Assembly: GCA_017456845.1 (NCBI GenBank)
Contig: JAFTIP010000061.1
Location: 1-34,186 of the forward strand
Direction: 5' to 3'
Length of the DNA: 34,186 bases
From: Ruminococcus sp.
Lineage (GTDB): Bacteria; Bacillota; Clostridia; Oscillospirales; Acutalibacteraceae
Shown in pieces: positions 15,480 to 23,499 of the stretch (positions within the stretch are counted from its first letter, which is position 1; each line of letters begins with the position of its first letter). The notes beneath the pieces are model-generated. The model saw nothing but the letters and a program-made list of their open reading frames with translations. It ran no database searches and had not been told where the DNA came from. The position numbers and the translations under genes are program-made.

Positions 15480-16326
15480 CACACAAAAAAATATACTTAT
15501 TGTCGGGTTAGGTCTTATGGGCGGCAGCTATGCCTTAGGTTTTAAAAAGCTGGGCTTTAAAATTTCTGCCATTGCCAGAAGGCAGGAAACCATAGATTAC
15601 GCGTTAAAAAATAATATTATTGATAAAGGTTACATTACCCCTGACAAAGAGGCTTTAGGCAAGGCAGACATAATTGTTTTCAGCCTGTATCCTCAGGTTT
15701 TTATAGATTGGATTAAAGATAACCAGCAGCATTTTAAGAAAGGTGCATTGCTTACAGATGTAACCGGTGTTAAAGGCTCGGTGGTTTATGAGGTTCAGGC
15801 AGCACTCAGAGACGACGTGGAGTTTATTGCCGCCCACCCAATGGCAGGTAAAGAGGTTTACGGTGTAGAAAATACCGACGATGCGATTTTTCATGGTGCA
15901 AACTATATTGTTACTCCTACCGCCAAGAACACCCCCGAGGCAATTGAGGATTGCTTGGAAATCGGCAGGCTTTTGGGCTTTGCAAATGTAAGTATTCTTA
16001 CCCCTGAAAAGCACGACGAAATGATTGGCTTTGTTTCTCAGCTTACCCATTGCATTGCAGTTACCCTTATGAACTGCTGTGATGACGAAAATCTTAAAAA
16101 TTACACCGGCGACTCTTTCAGGGACTTAACCAGAATTGCAAGAATCAACGACAAAATGTGGAGTGAGCTTTTTCTTATGAACAAGCCTGCCCTTTTGCAT
16201 CAGATGCATAGATTTGAAGACCAGTTCGACCGCCTTAAGGCGGCCCTCTTAAACAGCGACGAGCAGACAATGCGTGAGATGATGCAGATTTCTACTACAC
16301 GTCGTGCTTTATTTGATAAGAAATAA
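15469..16326 (+). CDS. tyrA: Prephenate dehydrogenase
   Basis: 285 aa. It oxidises prephenate to 4-hydroxyphenylpyruvate, the committed tyrosine step. The Rossmann motif is GLGLMGGSYALG near residue 13. AHPMAGKEVYGVENT and the catalytic histidine region FVSQLTHCIA follow. No C-terminal ACT domain and no fused chorismate mutase are present, so tyrosine feedback through an ACT domain is not expected. Two ATG codons in tandem (15469 and 15472) both lie after GAGGTGAG; either could serve. Confidence 0.93.
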   Translation: MMLNTQKNILIVGLGLMGGSYALGFKKLGFKISAIARRQETIDYALKNNIIDKGYITPDKEALGKADIIVFSLYPQVFIDWIKDNQQHFKKGALLTDVTGVKGSVVYEVQAALRDDVEFIAAHPMAGKEVYGVENTDDAIFHGANYIVTPTAKNTPEAIEDCLEIGRLLGFANVSILTPEKHDEMIGFVSQLTHCIAVTLMNCCDDENLKNYTGDSFRDLTRIARINDKMWSELFLMNKPALLHQMHRFEDQFDRLKAALLNSDEQTMREMMQISTTRRALFDKK

Positions 16327-16343
16327 GGAGTGTACATAGCTTT

Positions 16344-17372
16344 ATGAATATGAATTTTATTCGCAAACTGCCTATCCCAAAGGATGTTAAGGAGCAGTTT
16401 CCGCTTTCAAGCGATTTAGCAAAAATCAAAGCAGATAGAGACGAAGAAATCGCAAAGATTTTTACAGGGGAAAGCGACAAGTTTCTGCTTGTTATCGGTC
16501 CTTGCTCTGCTGACCGTGAGGATGCGGTTTTGGAGTATATAGAAAGACTAAGAGGCTTGCAGGAAAAGGTAAAGGATAAAATCTTTATTGTTCCCCGTAT
16601 TTACACAGGTAAGCCCCGTACCACAGGTGCAGGCTACAAGGGCCTTCTGCATCAGCCCGACCCTAACGAGAAGCCCGACCTTTTTAAGGGCATTGTTGCA
16701 ATCCGTGAGCTCCATATGAGAGCCTTGAAGGAAACAGGTTTTACCTGTGCCGATGAAATGCTTTATCCTGAAAACCATCGTTACCTTTCGGATATTATTG
16801 CCTATGTTGCCGTTGGCGCAAGAAGTGTTGAAAATCAGCAGCATCGCCTTACTGCAAGCGGCTTGAAGGTTCCTGTTGGTATGAAAAATCCCACTTCAGG
16901 CGACCTTACCGTTATGATGAACTCCATTACTGCCGCTCAGAGCAAGCATACATTTATTTACCGCGGCTGGGAAGCTGAAAGTCAGGGTAACCCCTTAGCC
17001 CATGCAATCCTCAGAGGTTATGTAAATAAGCACGGCCAGTGCCAGCCTAACTACCACTATGAGGACTTAATCCTTACAAGCGAAATGTATCAGAAACACG
17101 GCCTTAAAAACCCTGCCGTTATTGTGGATACAAACCACTCAAACTCCAACAAGCAGTATTTGGAGCAGATAAGAATTGCCAAAGAGGTGCTATACAGCAA
17201 GCGTCATAATGCGGATATCGGCAAAATGGTGAAGGGCCTTATGATTGAAAGCTACCTTGAAGACGGCACTCAGAAAATCGGTGACTGCGTTTACGGTAAA
17301 TCCATTACCGACCCCTGCCTCGGTTGGGAAAAGACCGAGCGTCTGGTGCTTGACATTGCGGATGCTCTGTGA
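16344..17372 (+). CDS. aroF: 3-deoxy-7-phosphoheptulonate (DAHP) synthase, class I AroF/G/H type
   Basis: 342 aa. It condenses PEP with erythrose-4-phosphate, the entry step of the pathway, although it is the last gene here. Motifs: IGPCSAD, PRTTGAGYKGLL, GARSVENQQHR, GMKNPTSGD and VDTNHSNSNKQY with the metal ligands. The long N-terminal extension (1-45) typical of feedback-regulated AroFGH enzymes is present, so allosteric inhibition by an aromatic amino acid is plausible, but which one cannot be read off. The ribosome site AAGGAG is 13 nt from ATG 16344; ATG 16350 is an alternative. Gap of 17 bp after tyrA. The stop lies inside a 12-bp hairpin. Confidence 0.94.
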   Translation: MNMNFIRKLPIPKDVKEQFPLSSDLAKIKADRDEEIAKIFTGESDKFLLVIGPCSADREDAVLEYIERLRGLQEKVKDKIFIVPRIYTGKPRTTGAGYKGLLHQPDPNEKPDLFKGIVAIRELHMRALKETGFTCADEMLYPENHRYLSDIIAYVAVGARSVENQQHRLTASGLKVPVGMKNPTSGDLTVMMNSITAAQSKHTFIYRGWEAESQGNPLAHAILRGYVNKHGQCQPNYHYEDLILTSEMYQKHGLKNPAVIVDTNHSNSNKQYLEQIRIAKEVLYSKRHNADIGKMVKGLMIESYLEDGTQKIGDCVYGKSITDPCLGWEKTERLVLDIADAL

Positions 17373-17488
17373 TTTTATTTTAAAATCACAGAAATGATAT
17401 ATTGCTATAGGCAATATGATGAATGATGTTTTGCTTTGCAAAATGATGTATTTGCTACGCAAATATTATGGTGGCACGCCTTGCGTGC
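17366..17488 (+). repeat. Array of five small hairpins after the aro operon
   Basis: Successive perfect stems with 3-5-nt loops: 17366-17392 (12 bp), 17399-17417 (7 bp), 17429-17443 (6 bp), 17449-17465 (7 bp) and 17474-17488 (6 bp). Several are separated by TGATG. From the second unit on, each stem ends in GC at its loop (ATATTGC, TTTTGC, TATTTGC, GCACGC) but stem bases differ, so the shape is conserved rather than the sequence. Not a CRISPR: units are too short and there are no uniform spacers. Confidence 0.55.
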
Positions 17489-17506
17489 GATTTTAATAAT
17501 GATGTT

Positions 17507-17534
17507 AAAACCCGCCTTTGATGGCGGGTTTTTT
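17507..17534 (+). terminator. Terminator of the aromatic amino acid operon
   Basis: A 10-bp perfect stem AAAACCCGCC/GGCGGGTTTT (17507-17516, 17523-17532) with a 6-nt loop and further T's. Confidence 0.9.
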
Positions 17535-17589
17535 GCTTACGCATAGTTTTATTGTCCTTCGGACAGTTGGCGGTTTATCCCCGCCGTTA

Positions 17590-17650
17590 ATCGAACGTTA
17601 TTATAAGATGAACCTTTCTAAAGGCGGAATCGCCCTGCCGTGGCTAACGG
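17590..17650 (+). repeat. Dispersed intergenic repeat, copy 2 of 3
   Basis: CCTTTCTAAAGGCGGAAT, then CGCCCTGC and CGTGGCTAAC, in the same order as the copies at 3896-3960 and 30281-30342. Just upstream are CCCCGCCGTTAATC (shared with the inverted copy's CCCGCCGTT) and a small hairpin TGTCCTTCGGACA near 17552-17564. Confidence 0.55.
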
Positions 17651-17661
17651 CAAAATTTTCG

Positions 17662-17726
17662 TTGCATATTTGTGTGGTTTGTGGTATAGTTATGCTGTAT
17701 AAGTTTAGTTGTATTTATGGTATAAT
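17662..17726 (+). promoter_or_regulatory. asnB promoter region with two candidate promoters
   Basis: First: TTGCAT (17662-17667), 17-bp spacer, TATAGT (17685-17690) with an upstream TG. Second: an extended -10, TGGTATAAT (17718-17726), without a good -35, 55 bp before the gene. Either or both may be used. Confidence 0.5.
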
Positions 17727-17780
17727 AATATATAGTTTTTTAAACTTAGGTTATCCTGACTACGGAAAGGAATTGATAAT

Positions 17781-19817
17781 ATGTGCGGTATTTGCGGCTT
17801 TACAGGTGAAGTGCTCGACAGAAGCAAAACCATAAAAAATATGACAGAGGTTATTACTCACCGCGGTCCCGACTCTGAGGGCTTTTTCAGCGATGATTTT
17901 ATAAATATGGGATTCAGACGCTTAAGCATCATTGACGTTGATGAGGGCCATCAGCCTATTTATAACGAGGACAAAACCCTTGTTTTGACCTTTAACGGCG
18001 AGATTTATAATTATAGGGATTTACGAGCAGAGCTTATTGAGCTTGGCCATACGTTCTATACCGAAACCGACAGTGAAGTTTTAATCCACGCTTTTGAAGA
18101 GTGGAAGGAAGATATGCTTATGAAGCTTCGCGGTATGTTCGGCTTTGCTATTTATAATACCAAGGACAAGTCTGTTTTCATTGCCCGTGACTTTTTCGGC
18201 ATTAAGCCTATGCATTACACAATGATAGACGGCGACTTTGTTTACGCATCTGAAATCAAAAGTATTTTAAAGCATCCCAAGTTTAAAAAGGAGTTTAATG
18301 AGAAAGCTTTGGACAGCTACCTTTCTTTCCAGTATGCTGTTCCTCCTGAAACTTTCTTTAAAGGCGTTTATTGCCTTATGCCCGGCCACTTCCTGTGGTT
18401 TAAAAACGGTGAGGTTATGACCGAGAGGTACTTTGAACCTACCTTTAATCCTATTGAAAATATGAGCGAAGAGGATGCAGTCAACCAGATTGACAAGGTT
18501 TTCGAAAACTCTGTAAACGCCCACAAAATTGCTGACGTTGAGGTTGGTTGCTTTTTATCAAGCGGTGTTGACTCAAGCTACGTTTCCACATATTTTGCCG
18601 ACCAGAAAACTTTTACCGTTGGCTTTGACTTCGGCGAAAAATATAATGAAATAAGCTGGGCAAGCAGGCTTTCTGAAAAAATCGGCGTTGACCATTACAC
18701 AAAGATTATAACAAGCGAAGAGTTCTGGGGTGCTGTGCCTGACGTGCAGTATTTCTGCGACCAGCCTCTGGCAGACCCTTCCTGCATAGCTCTTTACTTT
18801 GTTTCTCAGCTTGCAAGCAAGTACGTTAAGGTTGTGCTTTCAGGCGAAGGTGCCGACGAGCTTTTCGGCGGTTATCAGGTTTACAGAAGTCCTATGCACT
18901 CTAAGCTCTATCAGACTATTGTGCCTTATCCTATCCGTAAGCTTCTGTGCAAAATTGCTCTCAAAATGCCTGACATCAAGGGCAGAGACTATATTATCCG
19001 TTCAACGCATCCGTTGGAGGAGCGTTTTATCGGCAATGCTTATATGTATGAGTATGAAGAGAAGAAGGAACTTTTAAAAGACCCTTCCATTGCCTCACGC
19101 CCCCAAGAGTACACTAAGAAATTTTATCACCGTGCCAGAAAATATGACGACGTTACCAAGATGCAGTATCTCGACATAAATCTCTGGATGGTTGGCGATA
19201 TACTTTTAAAGGCTGACAGAATGAGTATGGCAAACTCTCTGGAGCTTCGTGTTCCTTTCCTTGATAAAGAGGTTTTCAAGGTTGCATCAAGCCTTCCCAC
19301 ACGCCTCAGAGTAAACAAGCACAACACAAAGTATGCACTTCGCCAGAGTGCTATGCGTCATATGCCTGAGGACAGTGCCCAGAAAGAAAAGCTAGGATTC
19401 CCCGTGCCTACCCGTGTTTGGCTTAAGGATGAAAAGTACTATAATATAGTTAAGAAGGAGTTTACTTCTCCCACTGCTCAGAAATTCTTCAACATCGATA
19501 TTCTTACCCAGTGGCTTGACACACACTACGAGGGTAAGGCTGATACTTCCCGTCAGGTATGGACAATTTACGTTTTCCTTATCTGGTACAAAATGTATTT
19601 TGGCGAGGTAGATACTCAGGAAATTACCGACAATGCTGTAGCTCAGGTTGAAGAGAAGATTACTTTGGTTGAAGATACAACTATAAACATCGGCGAAAAG
19701 CTTAACACCGACCAGTTTGATGCTTTCTTCGGTATCGCTGAGGAAAAGTCTGAGGAAGAACCTCAGGCAGAAGTTCAGGAAATACCTGAAACCGTAACTG
19801 AGGATAAAGCGGAGTAA
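17781..19817 (+). CDS. asnB: Asparagine synthase (glutamine-hydrolysing)
   Basis: 678 aa. It makes asparagine from aspartate, ATP and glutamine. The mature nucleophile is Cys2 (MCGICGFTG), so the start at 17781 is secure; AAAGGA lies 9 nt upstream. The glutaminase domain (about 1-215) has HRGPDSEG, RRLSIID and TFNGEIYN. The synthetase domain has the PP-loop SSGVDSS near residue 260 and SGEGADELFGGY near 353. The family usually ends near 610-640 aa. Here about 55 extra C-terminal residues, strongly acidic (EEKSEEEPQAEVQEI), follow the conserved part. It is monocistronic or cotranscribed with ribF; no terminator was seen in the 76-bp gap. Confidence 0.95.
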   Translation: MCGICGFTGEVLDRSKTIKNMTEVITHRGPDSEGFFSDDFINMGFRRLSIIDVDEGHQPIYNEDKTLVLTFNGEIYNYRDLRAELIELGHTFYTETDSEVLIHAFEEWKEDMLMKLRGMFGFAIYNTKDKSVFIARDFFGIKPMHYTMIDGDFVYASEIKSILKHPKFKKEFNEKALDSYLSFQYAVPPETFFKGVYCLMPGHFLWFKNGEVMTERYFEPTFNPIENMSEEDAVNQIDKVFENSVNAHKIADVEVGCFLSSGVDSSYVSTYFADQKTFTVGFDFGEKYNEISWASRLSEKIGVDHYTKIITSEEFWGAVPDVQYFCDQPLADPSCIALYFVSQLASKYVKVVLSGEGADELFGGYQVYRSPMHSKLYQTIVPYPIRKLLCKIALKMPDIKGRDYIIRSTHPLEERFIGNAYMYEYEEKKELLKDPSIASRPQEYTKKFYHRARKYDDVTKMQYLDINLWMVGDILLKADRMSMANSLELRVPFLDKEVFKVASSLPTRLRVNKHNTKYALRQSAMRHMPEDSAQKEKLGFPVPTRVWLKDEKYYNIVKKEFTSPTAQKFFNIDILTQWLDTHYEGKADTSRQVWTIYVFLIWYKMYFGEVDTQEITDNAVAQVEEKITLVEDTTINIGEKLNTDQFDAFFGIAEEKSEEEPQAEVQEIPETVTEDKAE

Positions 19818-19893
19818 ATTAAGTTATAAAAATTAGTTTTATATATTAAGGATTTTTGAAGAAATGTATCGTAAAAAAGAAAAGGAGGTATAT

Positions 19894-20787
19894 ATGATTC
19901 ATTTTGACAAGGTTGTTCCTACCACTGCCGCTACTGCGGTAGCGTTAGGCTGTTTTGACGGTGTGCATCTTGCACATCGCAAGGTTATTGAAGGCGTGCT
20001 TAATTGCCGCGAAGAGGGTCTTACCCCGGCAATGTTTACCTTTGCAGATTATGCTAATAAAGGTATATCAAAGCGTATTTATACTCAGGAAGAAAAGCTT
20101 CATGAGCTTGAAAATTTAGGCATCGAGCTTGTATACTGTGTCCCTTTTCCTGAGGTTTGCCTTATGTCGGCATCTGTGTTTGTTACAGACGTGCTGAAAA
20201 ACAATTTAAACGCAAAAAAGGTTTTCTGCGGATTCAATTACAAATTCGGCAGAGGCGGTAATGCTGACGTTGCCACGCTTAAGTATCTTTGTGAGAAAGA
20301 AGGTATCGAGGTCGTTGTTATTGACGAGGTTACCCTCGACGGCGTGACGGTTTCCTCAACCGAGGTGAGACGTCTTCTTGATGAAGGCGACATTAAAACT
20401 GCATCCAGAATGCTAAATAAGCCTTTTGCACTTTTCGGTGAGGTTGTTCACGGCAATGCTTTGGGCAGAAAAATGGGTATTCCCACAATTAATGTTGGTA
20501 CTGACGCCACCAAACTGTTGCCAAAATACGGCGTATATGCCGCCAACGTTTACATAAGCGACAATAAAACCCCCTTAAAAGCTGCACTTAATATCGGTAT
20601 GAAGCCTACTGTGGGCACAGGCGAGCCTACTGTTGAAGCTTTTATTATCGACGAGGCAGGGGATTTTTACGGCAAGCAGGTTAAGGTGGAGCTTATTGAG
20701 TACATCCGCGAGGAAAAGAAGTTTGCTACTTTGCAGGATTTGCAGTTTGCAATCGAAAGCGATATTGAAAAAATCAGAAATATTTAA
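19894..20787 (+). CDS. ribF: Bifunctional riboflavin kinase/FAD synthetase
   Basis: 297 aa from ATG 19894, which follows AAAGGAGG (19881-19888). An upstream in-frame ATG at 19864 precedes that ribosome site and is rejected. The N-terminal FMN adenylyltransferase domain (1-180) has GCFDGVHLAHRKVI and FGRGGNADV, then SSTEVRRLL. The C-terminal riboflavin kinase domain (185-297) has GNALGRKMGIPTINV and GTGEPTVEAFI. It makes FMN and FAD, used by the many flavoenzymes nearby. Upstream gene is asnB, 76 bp away. Confidence 0.95.
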   Translation: MIHFDKVVPTTAATAVALGCFDGVHLAHRKVIEGVLNCREEGLTPAMFTFADYANKGISKRIYTQEEKLHELENLGIELVYCVPFPEVCLMSASVFVTDVLKNNLNAKKVFCGFNYKFGRGGNADVATLKYLCEKEGIEVVVIDEVTLDGVTVSSTEVRRLLDEGDIKTASRMLNKPFALFGEVVHGNALGRKMGIPTINVGTDATKLLPKYGVYAANVYISDNKTPLKAALNIGMKPTVGTGEPTVEAFIIDEAGDFYGKQVKVELIEYIREEKKFATLQDLQFAIESDIEKIRNI

Positions 20788-20790
20788 TTC

Positions 20791-20825
20791 AATACCTACC
20801 ACAAGATATTGTGGTAGGTATTTTT
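20791..20825 (+). terminator. ribF terminator
   Basis: A 14-bp perfect stem AATACCTACCACAA/TTGTGGTAGGTATT (20791-20804, 20809-20822) with loop GATA and a T tail, 4 bp after the stop. Confidence 0.9.
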
Positions 20826-20841
20826 GTGCACACAATTCGTG

Positions 20842-20886
20842 AAAAGCCCCCAAAGGCTGTTGTATACAGGGTTTGAGGGCTTTTTT
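20842..20886 (+). terminator. Second terminator downstream of ribF
   Basis: Arms AAAAGCCCCCAAA (20842-20854) and TTTGAGGGCTTTT (20872-20884) pair with one mismatch around a 17-nt loop and are followed by T's. It lies 17 bp after the first terminator. Confidence 0.7.
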
Positions 20887-20941
20887 GCAATTTAAAACGA
20901 AATTTTTAATTCTTATTAATCAATAAACATTAACAAAATTG

Positions 20942-20957
20942 TCACAATATATTGTGG
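20942..20957 (+). promoter_or_regulatory. NrdR box 1
   Basis: TCACAATATATTGTGG, close to the NrdR consensus ACACWATATATWGTGT. It lies upstream of the -35. Confidence 0.8.
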
Positions 20958-20965
20958 TTTTTCTC

Positions 20966-20995
20966 TTGACAAACCACAATTTTTTGTGTTATTAT
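20966..20995 (+). promoter_or_regulatory. nrdD promoter
   Basis: TTGACA (20966-20971), 18-bp spacer, TATTAT (20990-20995). The second NrdR box covers the spacer, so bound NrdR would block RNA polymerase. Confidence 0.75.
20974..20989 (+). promoter_or_regulatory. NrdR box 2
   Basis: CCACAATTTTTTGTGT, 32 bp (three helical turns) after box 1. Paired boxes at this spacing are the known arrangement for the ATP/dATP-sensing repressor NrdR. Confidence 0.78.
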
Positions 20996-21041
20996 CTCTT
21001 CGGACACAAAAAAGAGAGAACTTATGAAAGGATTTTTGATT

Positions 21042-23428
21042 ATGTATAAGGTAATTAAAAGAGATAACTCGGTAGTCGAGTTTGACATCAAAAAAATCGC
21101 AAATGCCATACAGCAGGCATTTGAAGGTATCAACAAAGAATACCACCCCTCAGTTGTAGATTTTTTAGCTTTAAAGGTTACTGCTGACTTCGAGCCTAAA
21201 ATCGCCGACGGTCAGATTGCAGTTGAGGACATTCAGGATTCTGTAGAGGACGTTTTAATTCAGGCCGGCTACGCAGATGTTGCTAAGGCTTACATCGTTT
21301 ACCGTCGTCAGAGAGAAAAGGTAAGAAAGATTAAGTCTACAATCCTTGACTATAAAGAGATTGTTGACAACTACGTTAAGATTAACGACTGGAGAGTAAA
21401 AGAAAACTCTACCGTTACATATTCCGTTGGCGGTCTTATTCTTTCTAACTCAGGTGCTATTACAGCTAACTACTGGCTTTCTGAAATTTACGACAAAGAA
21501 ATTGCAGACGCTCACAGAAATGCTGATATTCACATCCACGACCTTTCAATGCTTACAGGTTACTGTGCAGGTTGGTCTTTAAGACAGCTTATTGAGCAGG
21601 GCTTAGGCGGTATTACAGGTAAGGTTACTTCCTCTCCTGCAAGCCATCTTGCAACTCTCTGCAACCAGATGGTTAACTTCTTGGGCATTATGCAGAATGA
21701 GTGGGCAGGTGCTCAGGCATTTTCTTCCTTCGATACATACCTTGCTCCCTTTGTTAAGGTTGATAACCTTTCCTATGATCAGGTTAAGAAAGCCTTAGAG
21801 TCCTTTATCTTCGGTGTAAATACACCTTCCCGTTGGGGCACACAGGCACCCTTTAGCAATATTACTCTTGACTGGGTAGTTCCGCCCGATTTGGCAGAAC
21901 AGCCTGCAATCGTTGGCGGCAAGCCTCAGGACTTTAAGTACAAAGACTGCAAAAAAGAAATGGATATGATAAACAAGGCATTTATCGAGATTATGATTGA
22001 GGGCGATGCCAACGGCAGAGGTTTCCAGTATCCTATTCCTACATACTCCATTACAAGAGACTTCGACTGGTCAGACACAGAGAACAACCGTCTCCTTTTT
22101 GAGATGGCTTCCAAATACGGTACACCCTACTTCTCAACTACATCAACTCTGATATGGAGCCTAACGATGTTCGTTCAATGTGCTGCCGCTTAAGACTTGA
22201 TCTTCGTGAGCTCAGAAAGAAGTCCGGCGGTTTCTTCGGCTCAGGCGAGAGCACAGGCTCAATCGGTGTTGTAACAATCAACATCCCCAGAATTGCTTAC
22301 CTTTCTGAAAACGAAGCAGACTTTATGAAGCGTCTTGATTTTATGATGGATGTTTCCGCACGTTCACTTAAGATTAAGCGTGACGTTATTACAAAGCTTA
22401 TGAACGAGGGTCTTTATCCTTACACAAAGCATTACCTCGGTACTTTCAATAACCACTTCTCCACAATCGGTCTCGTTGGTATGAACGAGGCAGGTATGAA
22501 CGCAAAGTGGATCCAGAAAGATATGACACATAAGGAGTGTCAGGACTTTACAGAGAGAGTGCTCAACCATATGAGAGAGCGTCTTTCCGATTATCAGGAG
22601 AGATACGGCGACCTCTACAACCTTGAGGCTACTCCTGCAGAGTCTACCGCTTTCCGTCTTGCTAAGCACGACAAAAAACGTTACCCCGAAATCATTACGG
22701 CTAACGAAGAAAGCGGCACACCCTACTACACCAACAGCTCACACTTACCTGTTGGCTACACAGAGGATATTTTCTCAGCTTTGGATGTTCAGGATAAGCT
22801 TCAGGTGCTTTACACATCAGGTACAGTATTCCACGCATTCTTAGGCGAGAAGCTTCCCGATTGGCAGTCTGCTGCAAAGCTTGTTCGCACAATTGCTGAG
22901 AACTACAAGCTTCCTTACTATACACTTTCTCCCACATACTCCGTTTGTAAGAACCACGGCTATATTCAGGGCGAGCAGTTCACCTGCCCCCATTGCGGCG
23001 AAAAGGCTGAGGTTTACAGCCGTATTACAGGTTACTACCGTCCTGTTGCAAACTGGAACGACGGTAAGAGTCAGGAGTACAAGGACAGACTTGTGTATAA
23101 TATTGCAAACAGCAAGTTAACCAGAAAAGGTGCAGAGGCAGAGGCTGAGAACAACGTAACAGAGCTTGCAAGTGCTAAGCTTACAGATGGTCTTTACCTC
23201 TTTGCTACTCAGACCTGCCCCAACTGCAAGGCTATGGCTACACTTTTAGATAAAGCAGGCATCGGCTTTGAGAAAATCTTCGTTGAGGATAATCAGGAAT
23301 TAGCTAAGTCCTTAGGTCTTCGTCAGGCTCCCACACTTGTTGAGGTTAAGGGCAACGAGGTTACAAAGTACGAGAACGTAGTTCCCATCAAGACATATAT
23401 TTCCAACAAGATTAAAGGCATTTCCTGA
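21042..23428 (+). pseudogene. nrdD: Anaerobic ribonucleoside-triphosphate reductase NrdD with C-terminal glutaredoxin-like domain, interrupted by a 1-bp deletion
   Basis: Class III glycyl-radical enzyme making dNTPs without oxygen. The first frame (start ATG 21042, after GAAAGGA; ATG 21024 also possible) reads an ATP-cone (VIKRDNSVVEFDIKKIANAI) and the first half. It ends at 22193 after a nonsense tail. The true sequence continues in the next frame from 22139: TTCTCA-ACTACATC lacks one A near 22136-22137, where the family reads F-S-N-Y-I-N-S-D. Restoring it gives about 795 aa. The second half holds SMCCRL, a zinc site (CKNHGY, FTCPHCG), the glycyl-radical motif RITGYYRP (Gly at 23030), then about 80 extra residues with CPNC (23216-23227) resembling a glutaredoxin. 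Both halves keep full conservation, so an assembly error is as likely as a real mutation. No nrdG activase is in the window. Confidence 0.9.
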
Positions 23429-23441
23429 TAAATAAAATTAA

Positions 23442-23477
23442 AATCTTGGCTCACTATAAAAGAAGTGGGCCAAGATT
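23442..23477 (+). other. Intercistronic hairpin between nrdD and the thioredoxin reductase gene
   Basis: A 13-bp stem with one G-T pair (AATCTTGGCTCAC 23442-23454, GTGGGCCAAGATT 23465-23477) and a 10-nt loop. No T run follows, so it may only attenuate or process the transcript, leaving the two genes linked. Confidence 0.5.
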
Positions 23478-23499
23478 AGCTTTATAATAAGAGGTTATT

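Noticed and set aside
17366-17488. CRISPR array
   Set aside because: Repeats are 6-12-bp hairpins of differing sequence with no constant-length spacers and no cas genes nearby.
17518-17835. Reading frame of 105 codons on the plus strand before asnB
   Set aside because: It starts in the aro terminator, runs through a repeat and the asnB promoter, and overlaps asnB in another frame; no ribosome site.
22100-22200. Programmed ribosomal frameshift in nrdD
   Set aside because: No slippery heptamer or downstream pseudoknot is apparent, and nrdD is not known to use one; a deletion or assembly error is simpler.
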